Of a stretch of 64,000 bases of DNA, positions 35,176-54,201 are shown piece by piece. The translations under genes and the position numbers were made by a program. The notes under the pieces were generated by a model. It was given only the letters and a program-made list of their open reading frames with translations, was not told the DNA's origin and ran no database searches. Where the stretch lies: positions 62,001 to 126,000 of the forward strand of contig QLIY01000337.1 in the NCBI GenBank assembly GCA_003260075.1, in the 5' to 3' direction. The DNA comes from Phallusia mammillata. Lineage: Eukaryota; Chordata; Ascidiacea; Phlebobranchia; Ascidiidae. Numbering within the stretch: the stretch's first letter is position 1; each line of letters starts with the position of its first letter.

Positions 35176-38100
35176 ATGGTGAGTACTGGTTCACTGTTAA
35201 CTGGTTTTCACATGAATAGGTGATGATGTAAACCAATATTTCCCAATCTGTGAACTTAAATGATTTCATTAAAGATTTTTGTGAGACCACTTCATGATAA
35301 ACCAATGGTTCCCAACCGGGGAGGAATTTACTTTTATTTGTACATTTGGTTTGTAAATAGACACTTAAGCTCTGGGAATATAAGCTGTGAAATTGATAAA
35401 AGACCTAATTTTAAATCATCTTTGTCTGGATTAGCATCTACTTTCTGGTCTATTAGGGAGGAACGAAATTGTTTTGAATGGTTAAGGAAGTAATTCGTCA
35501 AAAAAGTTTGGAAACCACCACTGTAAACAGACACACATATGTTTTAGGTTTCTGTGATCAACACTGTAGACACTGCTCATGGTGATATGATTGTAAGTAA
35601 TTTAAATACTTCTGTTAAAAGTACATTTGAACAAATATTACAAAACTAACCTCTTCGTTTCTTTGTCAATTAGCATGATGCACAGATGGACTATTACGGT
35701 TTACATCTAGCAACTTGTTCATCAGATCGCACTGTTAAGATATTCGAAGTGAAAAATGGTACACAAAGATTGCTATCCACATTACAGGGGTATGCAGCAC
35801 TTTGTATGAAATTCAAAAATTCATGCTAGTGAAAAATTAAATGTTAAATTTGTTTAGACATGAAGGTCCAGTGTGGCAAGTAGCATGGGCACACCCAAAG
35901 TACGATCGGTTGCTGGCCTCTTGCTCGTATGACAGAAAAGTATTTATTTGGAGGGAGATGGATGGACAATGGGCAAAGGTTTATGAATACACGGACCATG
36001 AATCATCAGGTACAATCGGTGAACTAACTGTATGATATAAAAAATATGATATTTGTTTTGTCTGTAAACAAACTGATTCAATGCCACTACCTAGTGACAG
36101 TTCACTGTCTTTGTCATGGAGCTTTGTTAGTCATGTCATTGTTTGTTACCTATGTCAGGGCCCAATGCAGTTGTTTACATGATGGTCCACATTTTTCCAT
36201 AATGCAACTGTTGTTACATTGTTGCGGTCCAATCACACATATATTGAGTTAATTATATATGAATTGAATACCAATTGGATTTGCAGCTGCATTGCGAGAT
36301 TGCAGAAAACGGCACTGGGCACTTTGCTCCACTCAGAAATAAAATAAGAATTGGAATCACCCACTGCACTGAAATACTAAAGCAGGGTCACACTTTTGTA
36401 GAACCCAAATATCTCCAATGCAACACAAGGCACAACCTTACACATTTTCCCTGCAGAATGATTAGGCCATATCCCTGGCTTTGTGATAAGTAGCTTTAAG
36501 ACAAATAAACAGCATTTACTTTGATTTGTAGTAAACTCTGTATGTTGGGCACCACATGAACTTGGTCTTATGCTGGTCTGTGGATCGTCGGATGGTGGGA
36601 TCTCCGTGTTGAAACACAAAGGTGACAACCAATGGGAAGCAAGCAAAATCAACAATGCACACACGGTAACACAATTTTCACTTCTCTGTTGCACAATAAT
36701 TCCCCAAAATACTAAATCAGTCAATGTAAAGTCATGGATTCCTGTAAAAGCATGAAGAAAAACAGTCATTTTTAGATAAAATTTTTGAGATAAAACCATG
36801 ACACAATCAAGTCTTCAAAAAATGCAGTGGAAAGTGTTGCAGGGACACTTTACAAAGGCCAAAAAAGATTAGCAAGAATAAAGACCAAAATGGTTAATGT
36901 TTAGTTGATATATGAATGACAGTTTTGGCTTAAATCTATTCTACTTCAGAGTACAGTATAAGTATATGTTGTACCAATGATACCAGTAAGCCTAGAACTG
37001 TACACCTGGATTTGGTACATGAATGAGTACATGCATGAACAGTTTATAAATGAATACCCCATTTTAGGTTGGATGCAATGCCGTCAGTTGGGCTCCAGCT
37101 GTAGCCCCAGGGTCTCTCATTGAACCTCCATCAGCAATGCAACAAGCAAACTTCACTAAAAAATTTGTTTCTGGTGGCTGTGACAACCTAATTAAAATCT
37201 GGTGGTGAGTGTTATATATATAACTGTCAAACAGTGTTTAAATTTCAAACACAACATGTAATGTGCATATAAATATTGAATGGATTATTCAATCTAATAA
37301 ATCATGATACAAATTACTCAATGAAAGCGACAGACGATCAGCGTCAGATAAATATTTTATTTGCCTAACAGAAATATTAATTTCGCCTATTGAAAAGGCA
37401 CCGCAAGTTTCAGTCTAAAAGAAAATAACAAGAAATTAGTTGTTTAATGGTTGTGCAAAACTTGGTAAAAATAAAGACAAGTAGCGTTGCTATAATATGT
37501 GGTAGCTGCAGCATGTTTGATCATGATCCACCAATTGTGTCATCCACTTTTTTGCGCTCCATATCGTTTCAACATTGCGCAGCCATTTCCAGCTTCGTGA
37601 TCGTTCAGCGCAATCGTGTTGCTATGTGTTCTTTCATCAAGTGAAATAAACTCAACTCTTAAGTAATTCATCTTTTACTAGTTGCCCCTTTTGTTAAACT
37701 TTTGAAACTTGAAAAAAAATCAAACTTGTTTTGATTAGTGAAAAAGATGGTCATTGGGAAGAAGAAGCCAAACTGGAAAGTCACACAGATTGGGTGAGAG
37801 ATGTGGCTTGGGCTCCATCAATAGGTCTGCCACGAAGTAAAATTGCCAGCTGCTCACAGGTATTATTACTTTATTAACAATAATAGAACTTGCACAAAGT
37901 TTATCTATGTCTAAGTAGTGCAGTGTTTGTTTTTTTAATCAAGTATTATTGCATTTTTTTATAGGACGGTCGAGTTATTATCTGGACTTGCGACGAAACA
38001 ACTGGAAGCAAATTTTTACCAAAGGTTTTACACAAATTTGATGATGTGGTTTGGCATGTCAGCTGGTCAATTACTGGAGATATACTTGCTGTATCTGGCG

Positions 38101-39408
38101 GAAATAATAAAGTAAGTGAATGCCTGAAAAAACAATCCCTAAATGATAATTGAGGCAAAAAGTGGTTTTCAGGCAGCCAGTTATACATAATATACATATT
38201 GTGTATAGTCTTATCTCTTATGGTTATAAATCATCTACAAACATACTAAGTTCACAAAATCTTCAAGAACACAAATTCAAAGCATTAAAATGTGTCTTTT
38301 CTAGGGGGGGGGGTAGCCAGTTATACATAATATACATATTGTGTATGGTCTTATCTCTTATGGTTATAAATCATCTAAAATGGGTAACTGCAGTCATGTA
38401 CTAACATACTAAGTTCACAGAATCTTTAAGAACACAAATTTAAAACTTACAAATGTGTCTTTTCTACTTTGTAACGTAAGGCACAATTCTTCAAGCTACG
38501 CCCATAACTAAAATCACTGTAACTATCAAGATTTTTAAAAGTTATTTTTCCCACTCCGACGAAGAGACAGTAATACTTTGGTAGGCTGGCAACCATGGCC
38601 GAGGCAACCTTAAACCAACAGAACTAAATGATAATATAACAAAACTGATCTTTTGTGTAACACCACTGTTGCATGGTCGAAATTTTCCAAATATGTAGTG
38701 CACAACTTCGTGTGACATCAAAGATTCGAGATTCAGGTGATTTGGTTGAATTTGTTCCGCAAAACTGCCAAATATTCTGTTTAGGCCAAACCCAAATAAT
38801 GCCAATTTGGTACATCTCTAGTTGACTGCGGTATTAATTTTGCCACATCGACTGAAAAAAAAGATATCTTGGATCACATTTGCTTTTGTCAACAGATCAG
38901 CCTATGGAAAGAAGGGGGGGGGGGTAAGCTACGCCCTTAACTAAAATCACTGTAACTATCAAGATTTTTAAAAGTTGTTTTTCCCACACGGACAAAGAGA
39001 CAGTAATACTTTGGTAGGCTGGCAACCTTAAACCAACAGAACTGAATGATAACATAACAAAACTGATCTGTTGTGTAACACCACTGTTGCATGGTCGAAA
39101 AACTTGTTTTCCAAATGTGTAGTGCACAACTTCACATGACATTCAAGATTCAGGTGATTTGGTCGAATTTGTCCGCAAAACTGCCAAATATTCTGTTTAG
39201 GCCAAACCCAAATAATGCCAATTTGGTACATCTCTAGTTGACTGCGGTATTAATTTTGCCACATAGACTGAAAAGACAAACATCCAGTTTCTTGGATCAC
39301 ATTTGCTTTTGTCAACAGATCAGCCTATGGAAAGAAGGCGTAAACGGAGAATGGACTCGCATTAGTGACGTCGGCAAAGGGCAAACAACTAATGGAACTT
39401 CAGAATGA
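35176..39408 (+). CDS. SEC13: SEC13, COPII coat and nuclear pore beta-propeller
   Basis: WD40 protein that pairs with SEC31 in COPII vesicles and sits in the Nup107 complex. Exons 35176-35178 (ATG alone), 35548-35592, 35674-35789, 35858-36009, 36532-36665, 37068-37204, 37739-37859, 37965-38111, 39319-39408 give 945 bases (314 aa), with all phases closing. Matches to human include [97 protein letters not shown] and [13 protein letters not shown]-run junctions at about 38306-38315 and 38914-38923 lie in the last intron. The second cuts a stray copy of the last exon start (38900-38913). AATAAA is at 39588-39593. Confidence 0.97.
35303..35523. mobile_element. hAT-like MITE fragment in SEC13 intron 1
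   Basis: Begins CAATGGTTCCCAACCGGGG and ends GGAAACCACCACTG. The interior AAAGACCTAATTTTAAAT recurs near 41820 beside the long G run. No clear target duplication. Confidence 0.55.
37480..37660. repeat. Dispersed repeat with CAAGTGAAATAAACTCAACTC end
   Basis: Shares TTGCGCAGCCATTTCC and a GAAATAAACTCA end with segments at about 8780-8910 (+) and, partly inverted, 63590-63850. Unknown class; it lies in a SEC13 intron. Confidence 0.5.
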
Positions 39409-39587
39409 TTTGTTCATATTTTTAATGTTCTAGCTAATTTTTGATCTTCAGAAGCAGTTGAAGAATAGGGACATTTAGCTTTCCTGGGTGAAACTTCAGT
39501 TACATGTTTCTCAGATGCTCTTTGTATTGCCTTTGTGTTGTTAGGGAAGGAAAACGCTATGACCCACTGGTAACATTTGTGCAATGC

Positions 39588-39593
39588 AATAAA
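39588..39593 (+). terminator. Polyadenylation signal of SEC13
   Basis: AATAAA about 180 bases after the SEC13 stop. Confidence 0.6.
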
Positions 39594-40305
39594 ATACAAA
39601 GAATGTTGAAATGGATTGATTTATTTCACACCCTGCGTAGGTAAAGCAAACAAAAACAGTACATTGGTATGTTGCATAAAAAACAAGTATTTAGCATAGA
39701 TTGAAGACAATACACCGATTATAATGATGATTATCACAGCACAGTTAAAAAACACTGGAAATTATTATAGTTGCACTGATGTAACTTTGGAAGCTACGCT
39801 GAAGGCCTTTGCATCAACAGTTTAGGCCACAGCTCGCCACCTGGACAGTAAACACCGAGTTATGCAATACATGAGATTATGATCTCAGTTTACAGTGAAC
39901 AAATTGCCGAATTAAATTTTTTTATAATTGTTATTGCACGTATCACTAATGTACGACTGTACGTCTCATCATTAAAGTAAATTTCACAAGACAGTGTTAG
40001 ACCCATACCTCACTGTTAGTAAACAAACCATTAAACCAAATACTTGCACAACCAAAACTTGTGTAGGGTTAGGTAAGAAATTATGGAAACATGAATATTT
40101 TATTTGGGACTTCACAGACAACTCAATTGCAAAAAACTATATTAGCTTGAGGCAAAAAATGTGTTAGACAACCCAAAAAATCACACAAGTCTCACTATTC
40201 TTAAGGTAAATTATGTGCTGTTATAGAAGTAAACTAAACTGAAGTCACAATGAAAACAATACAGGTAAAAAGAAACAGTCTGGAATGATTTGGCTTTGCA
40301 TAAAC

Positions 40306-40734
40306 CAGGGTTTCCCAACCTGTGGTATGCGAAGGTTTTTCAGGTGCTACACGAGTAGCTTTCGTTTTTTCACAAATACCCGGATTCACAACTTTATATT
40401 TGGGGGGGGGGGTTCTGGAATGATTTGGCTTTGCATAAACCAGGGTTCCCAACCTGTGGTATGCGAAGGTTTTTCAGGTGGTACACAAGTAGCTTTCGTT
40501 TTTTCACAAATACCCGGATTCACAACTTTATATTTTTGTTCGACCAATTGGTGGACAGTAAACAAAAATCTCATTCAATTCAGTTTTGGTGCTTTAGTGT
40601 TATTTTGGTAGGCCAATATTATTATTCTAAATAAAGTATGATTCGATAAAATTAGTTGTTCTGCAAGAAGTGGTATGCATTGCAGTATAGAGCATCCAAG
40701 TGGTACGAGATCGTAAAAAGGTTGGGAACCCTTG
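40306..40734. mobile_element. hAT-like MITE (CAGGGTTTCCCAACC) containing a G-run duplication
   Basis: Ends CAGGGTTTCCCAACCTG and GGTTGGGAACCCTTG with a perfect target duplication GCATAAAC (40298-40305 and 40735-40742). The left third is duplicated around the G run 40401-40411 (40276-40400 against 40412-40530). Confidence 0.88.
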
Positions 40735-40790
40735 GCATAAACTAACTTTTGCACGAACTAAAAAAAAACAACCACCTGTGTGCAATTTGC

Positions 40791-47868
<7,078 letters not shown>

Positions 47869-48578
47869 TTTACCCCGAAATTCTGCAACGCAAAAATGTA
47901 AACAAAACTTATTTGCACGTGAGTCGAAAACACGTGTTATTTTCTTTTCAACACAAACATCATCAACGCACACGTAAATCGGCAATGTGTCAATTTTACA
48001 CAAACTACGCGTCGAAATTGCACAGAAATTGAGTTATCTGACACCAAAAACATTTGTTTATTAAAAGATAAAAGCAATCTCGCGTTATTAGCGCAAAACA
48101 TTGGTTATTTTGCTGAGTACGAAACAAAAAAAGAAAATTTTTTTGTCGAGTTTAGAAACTAAACACTGGGGGGGGGGGCTGCAACACAAAAATGTAAACA
48201 AAACTTATTTGCACGTACGTCGAAAACACGTGTTATTTTTTTTCTTCAACACAAACATCATCAACGCACACGTAAATCAGCAATGTGCGAATTTTGCACA
48301 AACATCAAAATCGCACAGAAATTGGTTATTAGAGCAAAACATGATTATTTTGCTGAGTACGAAACGCAAGCAGTTTTTGTCAAGTTTAGAGACTAAACAC
48401 TGGTTGGTTAAAAAGCATCTTTGTACAGTAAACTGAAAACGTTTTTATTTAACGTCTTGTTGTTGTTGCATGTTCCAGTATCGTTATTGCACCAGAAATA
48501 TCTTTGCTGTGCCAACATACAACATACTGGATCGAATAAGTGTACTTTACACACCCTACATAGGAGTCAAATGTCCTC
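47869..48578. other. PsuGK-ACY1 intergenic region
   Basis: Upstream region of PsuG-PsuK. 48179-48420 repeats 47885-48168 across the G run 48169-48178, with indels. No gene seen. Confidence 0.6.
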
Positions 48579-51500
48579 TTAAAATGATGGTACATCTGCC
48601 AAGCATGGTAAGATGGCATAATAAGCATCGATTCCTTCCATAAAATTTGTTTCGTTGAGGAATTCATTGTGGTCATGCAATCGGATAGGTGTATTTCGCA
48701 TGGGACTGAAGCCGATAGCTGGATAACCTGCCTAAAATTTAAAAACATCTTTCTACAAATACATTTTTAGGCATTTTTTTGCTTCATTTAACTAAAAACT
48801 GTTACAATTTCTTAGGACTGCTAGTAATTCAATTACCATAATTAATTGATTTTAAAAACTGTATTTAAAACATTTTGTTAAATAACACACAATGGGAAAA
48901 TACAATGTTGCAAAACAAAAAATTGCAACACATACTGCTCTGAGAAAACGGCTGTCAGTAGCTCCAGAAAAAACTTCAGTGGTTAGCTCAATATTTCTGC
49001 ATAGAAAAGTATAACCTTTGTATTTGGTCCTGCAATTATTTAGTTACTAAAACCAAAACACACAGTTTCTTGATTCCATCAGTGAAGGCTTTCCACCAAG
49101 GATCATTAGCATCAGTTGAAGTCACATTAGTGTTTGATGTTTTCTATGCAAACATAAACAATCATGTTCTGACATACAGTCCAAAATGTACACACATATA
49201 TTCCTTTAAAAAAGTTATCATTACCAAGTGACTGCTTTAAGATAACCTCTACTATTAATGAGAAAGCAGAGATTGAATGAAAATAGCCAATGCTATGACA
49301 CTGTGTCGAATGTATGTACAGTGCTTGGGTCACATTAAGTATGTGTGCGTTGCTGATCTTTCTTGAAACACATTTGACTCATTGCAGCATACCCACAACA
49401 GTTTGATTAAGGGCTGATAATTCCATTTCACAAAATTTACATTTTTTTAAGTAGCAATTTTACAGCATTTGTATGACCAAAATGTTTGAATTCCTATGTT
49501 ATATGTTATAAAACGGTTAAGCCAGTTACATTGAGAGTAGAAGAGACGTCAAATGAATAGGACATTTGGATGGTGCCATCATGCATTTTATTTTGCTAAT
49601 TGAGCACAATACTGCACCTGTACAAATTCAAAGGAAACTCCTTGGCCAGCAGATTCACACCATTTGGTAAGTTGCCCTTCAAACTCCTGGACAAAATAGT
49701 CAAAACATTAATTGCCAGTAAAACAATATTAAATGGTAAAAGTTGAATAACCTTCAAGTCAACAGTTGGTGGAATCCGTATATCAAAACAAGCTGATAGT
49801 TCAGCAGGGACAATATTATATGCCAATCCACCCTGTAAAAGTCAGATGCATTGAACTGAAATATGTCTGGATTAAAATAGCAAAGTACAAGGCAAAACCT
49901 CAATCTTTGTAAGGTTGACGGTTGTGGCATCACCAAGGTTACACTTCACACTTTGCTGAAACTTGACTTTTTCCTCTTCACGAAAATTTAGTAATGTGTC
50001 GATCAGTTTCATCTGTTAAGAAAACATAAAATGACCTCATTTCACATGGCCTGTCTTTACATATGCACATCCAGTAGTGGGAGTCAGCCGGCTGGCACCG
50101 GTTCTATAGAACCATATCACAAAATTTTCTGAGCTCAGCAAACCGGTTAGCATTACTGGTTACTGTCAATGGACGGGGGGGGGGGGTGGGAGTCAGCCGG
50201 GTCGCACCGGTTCTATAGAACCATATCACGAAATCTTCTGAGCTCAGCAAACCGGTTAGCATTACTGGTTACTGTCAATGGACTTTTTGTAACAGAACCG
50301 ACTGAAAAAATGACTTTTGTGATAGAACCGGCTGACAAAAAATTTGAATCCCTGAAAAATATGACTTTTGTGATAGAACCGCTGCAAAATATGACTTTTG
50401 TGTCAAGAAACGCCAGACAAAAAAATTGAATCCCACCACTATGCACATCTTAAAAAATTTCAATATATGAACCTGGTATAGCATTTCAAAATGGTATTTG
50501 AATGCCAACAATTAAACAACCCACTAAAATCACCTGCTTTAAGATTTATTGAGTCAAAATGTCATGCAAAACACATGCCAAAAAGATGTTGCATTTACAC
50601 AAAATTTGCTTGTACTGTTTACCAATTTTTCAGCTGCTGTGTTTTCTATAAACGGGGGGGGGGGACTTTTGTGATAGAACCGCCAGACAAAAAAATTGAA
50701 TCCCACCACCATGCACATCTTAAAAAATTTTAATATATGAACCTGATATAGCATTTCAAAATGGCATTTGAATGCAAACAACCAAACAACCTACTAAAAC
50801 CACCTGATTTATTGATTCAAAACGTCAGCATGCAAAACCGAAATATTGCAATTACACAAACATTGCTTGTACTGTTTACCAATTTTTCAGCTGCTGTGTT
50901 TTCTATAAACCTTGAGCCATGACCAGGATTTCCTTCACTCTTAAATCTTATCCCTGTTATAAAAGCAGAAATGTTTGTACGTAATTTTACTCCTTATTGT
51001 ATGTAATAGTTATTAAGCTAAAAACTCAAAAAAAAAACAAATTTTGTTTTATATTAAATGCAAATACACAATTTGACTAAAAGTCTAGCTGTTGTCAAGC
51101 AAAATTGATTTGTTTTTAAGACTACCGGAATAGCGTATCAGTATAATTCAACCATGTATTTTGTTTACAATTTTGATATTTTGTGCTTACACCATGGACT
51201 TCTCTCGCCATAATAAGCAGTGTATTTATTCCCCTCGTTTGCCAAGCCTTCATCCAGGGCCATACCAATGTTAAGATCTGAGAACTCCTTGGTTTTAAAA
51301 AACACTGCAGCCCCATATTCACCTCCAAGTTCTTCCTCTACAGACAAAAAACAATGGTAGGTACAGGAATAAACAAAGTGTAGGAAAGTTTAGGTGTTGG
51401 AGTGGGTGAAAATAAATAAAGTTCATGTGTAAGAGTCTCTGCCAAGCTGGTTTGCAGTCTCAATACATTATGCTTACAAAGAATCTGCTGTTTAGTGGCT

Positions 51501-52988
51501 TGTTTTGTTGCAAGTCACTTGATTCATTCTTTATTATTATTTTTTTCAATATTGCAGACTTCAATTTAGTTCAACCCAATCAGTTCCACAGGGTTGGAGC
51601 AATGACACTTAAGTTTCTTGCTCACAAAAACACGAGTGACTGAGACAGAATTAGAACCCACAACCCTGTGAATACAAGGTAGTTGAGCTAAACATGTCAA
51701 TTTTGTGGCTAGCTATAAATCAAAACTAGCATAAAAATACATTATGGGCCTATTTTAGTTTCAATTAAAATGTAATTAATAGTTACAAAATATAACACAA
51801 TCACTTGATTGGAAATTAATATTAAAGCAAATTTATTGGCCCATTTGTGACCATAGCTTGTACAGGAACATCACACCTGGCACAAAAGTAAGATGAATGT
51901 CTCTCTCAAACTGTTTTCCTTCCTTCTTTAACCTCCTGATTGCTTCCAAGTACTGAATTCCAACACATTTCATGTCTTGTGTGCCACGACCATATATGTC
52001 TCCATTTTCATCTTTGATTGCAGCAAATGCATCACATTTCCACTGATCCTATAAGAGGTCATAAAACAAACAAAATATTCGACTTTTGATTGCTGAAACT
52101 AAATTATTGAAGGCTAACATAGTAAAAACTAATTCCCACAGAAGATTAACATATTTCTAAAAAATGTGTATGTTATATAGAGTGATTGCGTTTGTAGGTA
52201 AGACATATTCAGGATCTTTAAAAATCATATAATTGATGTATTTAGAATCATATTAATTTTTTGTGGATGTATGTGTGTTTTATAACATTTATTGGGAAGA
52301 TTGAATAAACTTTAAACATTTAAATTGGCCAATGTTATTTTCTAAATCGAAATGGAATAAAATATTCTTTACCTCATACACAGGAACTACATCAGTGTGG
52401 GAATTCAACAATATCGACTTGAGATTGGGATTTCTACCCTTCCATGTCATAATCACAATTGTTCTGTTAACATCATCTTTGCTGACCTAAAGCGAAAATC
52501 AGTCATAAAGTCCAAAAAAAAAATAAAAAATTAAACTTGCCGTGCAGTCACAAATGCAAGCTAAAGCCCAATCTTTAAGCGTTGAAAATGATTTTATGTG
52601 GACATGCAAACACATGGTGAAATGCAATAGGAAGACGTTCTGGTTAAATATTTATTGCACAGGCTTCTGTGAAATACCAATCCATTTTCATTGTGAAGTT
52701 AGTTAAAATGTTTAAACATATGACATAACTGTAATTTAGCCATTTATATTCCCTAAATTCACAGAATTCCAGTATAATATTAATAACCTACTTTCACATG
52801 GCGACATTCCAGTCCAAGTTCTTCTGCATACTTGTCAAGAAACGCAATGGCACCATCTGCAGTATAAACAGGTTAAAAAGGCAGCATGAATACTTGTTTG
52901 GAATAAATTACTCACCATAATCTGGATCAGGGTGGACAGTTTTTATCCTGATGTACTCTCTAAACTTTGTAACAGCGAAGGGTTCCAT
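48579..52988 (-). CDS. ACY1: Aminoacylase-1 paralogue 1 (complete)
   Basis: Zinc M20 peptidase that hydrolyses N-acyl L-amino acids in the cytosol. Twelve exons: 52916-52988 (ATG), 52792-52856, 52373-52486, 51877-52048, 51191-51337, 50880-50953, 49899-50012, 49752-49832, 49618-49686, 49064-49143, 48936-48996, 48579-48731; 1203 bases, 400 aa (human ACY1 408). Metal and catalytic stretches are [34 protein letters not shown] (human DEEVGG) and [10 protein letters not shown]. The lid region [17 protein letters not shown] keeps the histidine equivalent to human His206. DEGLAN and ATDSRFLRA are also kept. G-run junctions lie in introns (50175-50186, 50654-50663). A family B MITE sits in intron 6. 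Confidence 0.95.
50072..50441. mobile_element. hAT-like MITE, family B, internally duplicated
   Basis: Ends CAGTAGTGGGAGTCAGCCGG and AATCCCACCACTA with target duplication TGCACATC (50064-50071 and 50442-50449). The first 100 bases are repeated after a G run at 50175-50186. Confidence 0.85.
51545..51695 (-). mobile_element. Second tRNA-like SINE
   Basis: The minus strand reads GTTTAGCTCAACTACCTTG, then GGTTGTGGGTTCTAATTCTG (A- and B-box-like), then a unique body (about 51545-51620) toward AATTGAAGTC. Different family from 21700-21840. Single copy in this window. Confidence 0.5.
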
Positions 52989-54201
52989 AGTACAGCAAAA
53001 ATTCAGTAATTCAATTAAAAAAATATCCTTTTTGCCTAAAGTTTACCCTAGGTTGAAATAAATTGCACTGTTAGCAACACACTGGGTAGCATAAAATTTT
53101 CCAAAATATAACGTAACACATTAATCACAATGTGGTGTTCAACACACAAATTGCAATACGCATCAATTGCTTGAAGGAACGAAATGAGGCAAGGGGGGGG
53201 GGTGTAACACATTAATCACAAATTGCAATACGCATCAATTGCTTGAAGGAACGAAATGAGGCAAGTTAGTAAAACAGTGAGTACCTTACCACATTTTGAA
53301 AAGGATTGTGTAATATACCAGTAACAATTTTACTTGAAACATCATAAAATTTTGTAACAAATTTTATTTAAACACAGACACATTTGTCAGTTGAGGTATA
53401 ATTATGTAGTTAGCCTGAATTCCTCCAGGAGTAAGGTAGCATAATTTCATACTCTTAACAAAAGTTTTATCTCAGAAACAGGTCACATTTTTATTTAAAA
53501 TACAGGCAAATTTGTGGATTAAGGTAATATTTCAAGGTATGTATAAATGTCTTTTACAAAGGAGTGACCTTGGGAATAAGGATATGTGCACACGTTGGAA
53601 AAAACAATGATTTCAAAAACAAGTCACAAATTCATTTAAAGTACAGGTTGGGGATGTGCCAAAACTGCAAATGTTCTGTTTGGTCGAGCACCGAGCATCT
53701 CACGTTAATGGCCGAGCACGCTCGGTGCATTATGACGTCACAAAAATCCCCTTTCTACGTTTTAGCTTCTAGCAAGTCTTTTAGGTCACCAGCGGTGTTT
53801 TAAGCTGTACAGGCCCCAGAAGTACACGTTTTTCCACCATCTAATACATTTAAAAATCATTCGTTTTTGTTCATAGACACCCTTTCGAACACTAGTTACG
53901 TATGTTAGCAGGGCATGAATATGCAAATTTAATGCTCGGGTCAGTTTGTGCAACTGCTCGGCCGAGCACCGAGCATCAAAAATAGCGATGCTCGGTACCG
54001 AGTACTCGGGTTCTGGCTCGGCTCGGTGCATCCCTAGTACAGGTACAACTTTGCAATACATTTTAGTACAAGTAAATTTTTGCAATACATTAAAATGCAG
54101 GCAAATTTGCATAGTAAAGTTGTAACACACTCAAAAATACCACATACTTCAACTTTAAAAACATTAAAATTGCAATTCATTTTACACTTTCACACACATT
54201 A
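52989..54201. other. Spacer between ACY1 paralogues 1 and 2
   Basis: Contains the G-run junction at 53193-53201 (53202-53270 repeats about 53105-53192) and an intact family C MITE. No gene seen. Confidence 0.6.
53649..54036. mobile_element. hAT-like MITE, family C, intact
   Basis: Ends TGGGGATGTGCC and GGTGCATCCCTA with a perfect target duplication GTACAGGT (53641-53648 and 54037-54044). Interior rich in GCTCGG and CCGAGC. Other members are at 10270 and 41354. Confidence 0.88.

Larger units (their letters stand above)
39409..40790. other. SEC13-PsuGK convergent intergenic region
   Basis: Apart from 3' UTRs it holds a hAT-like MITE (40306-40734) split by a G run. No gene seen. Confidence 0.6.
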
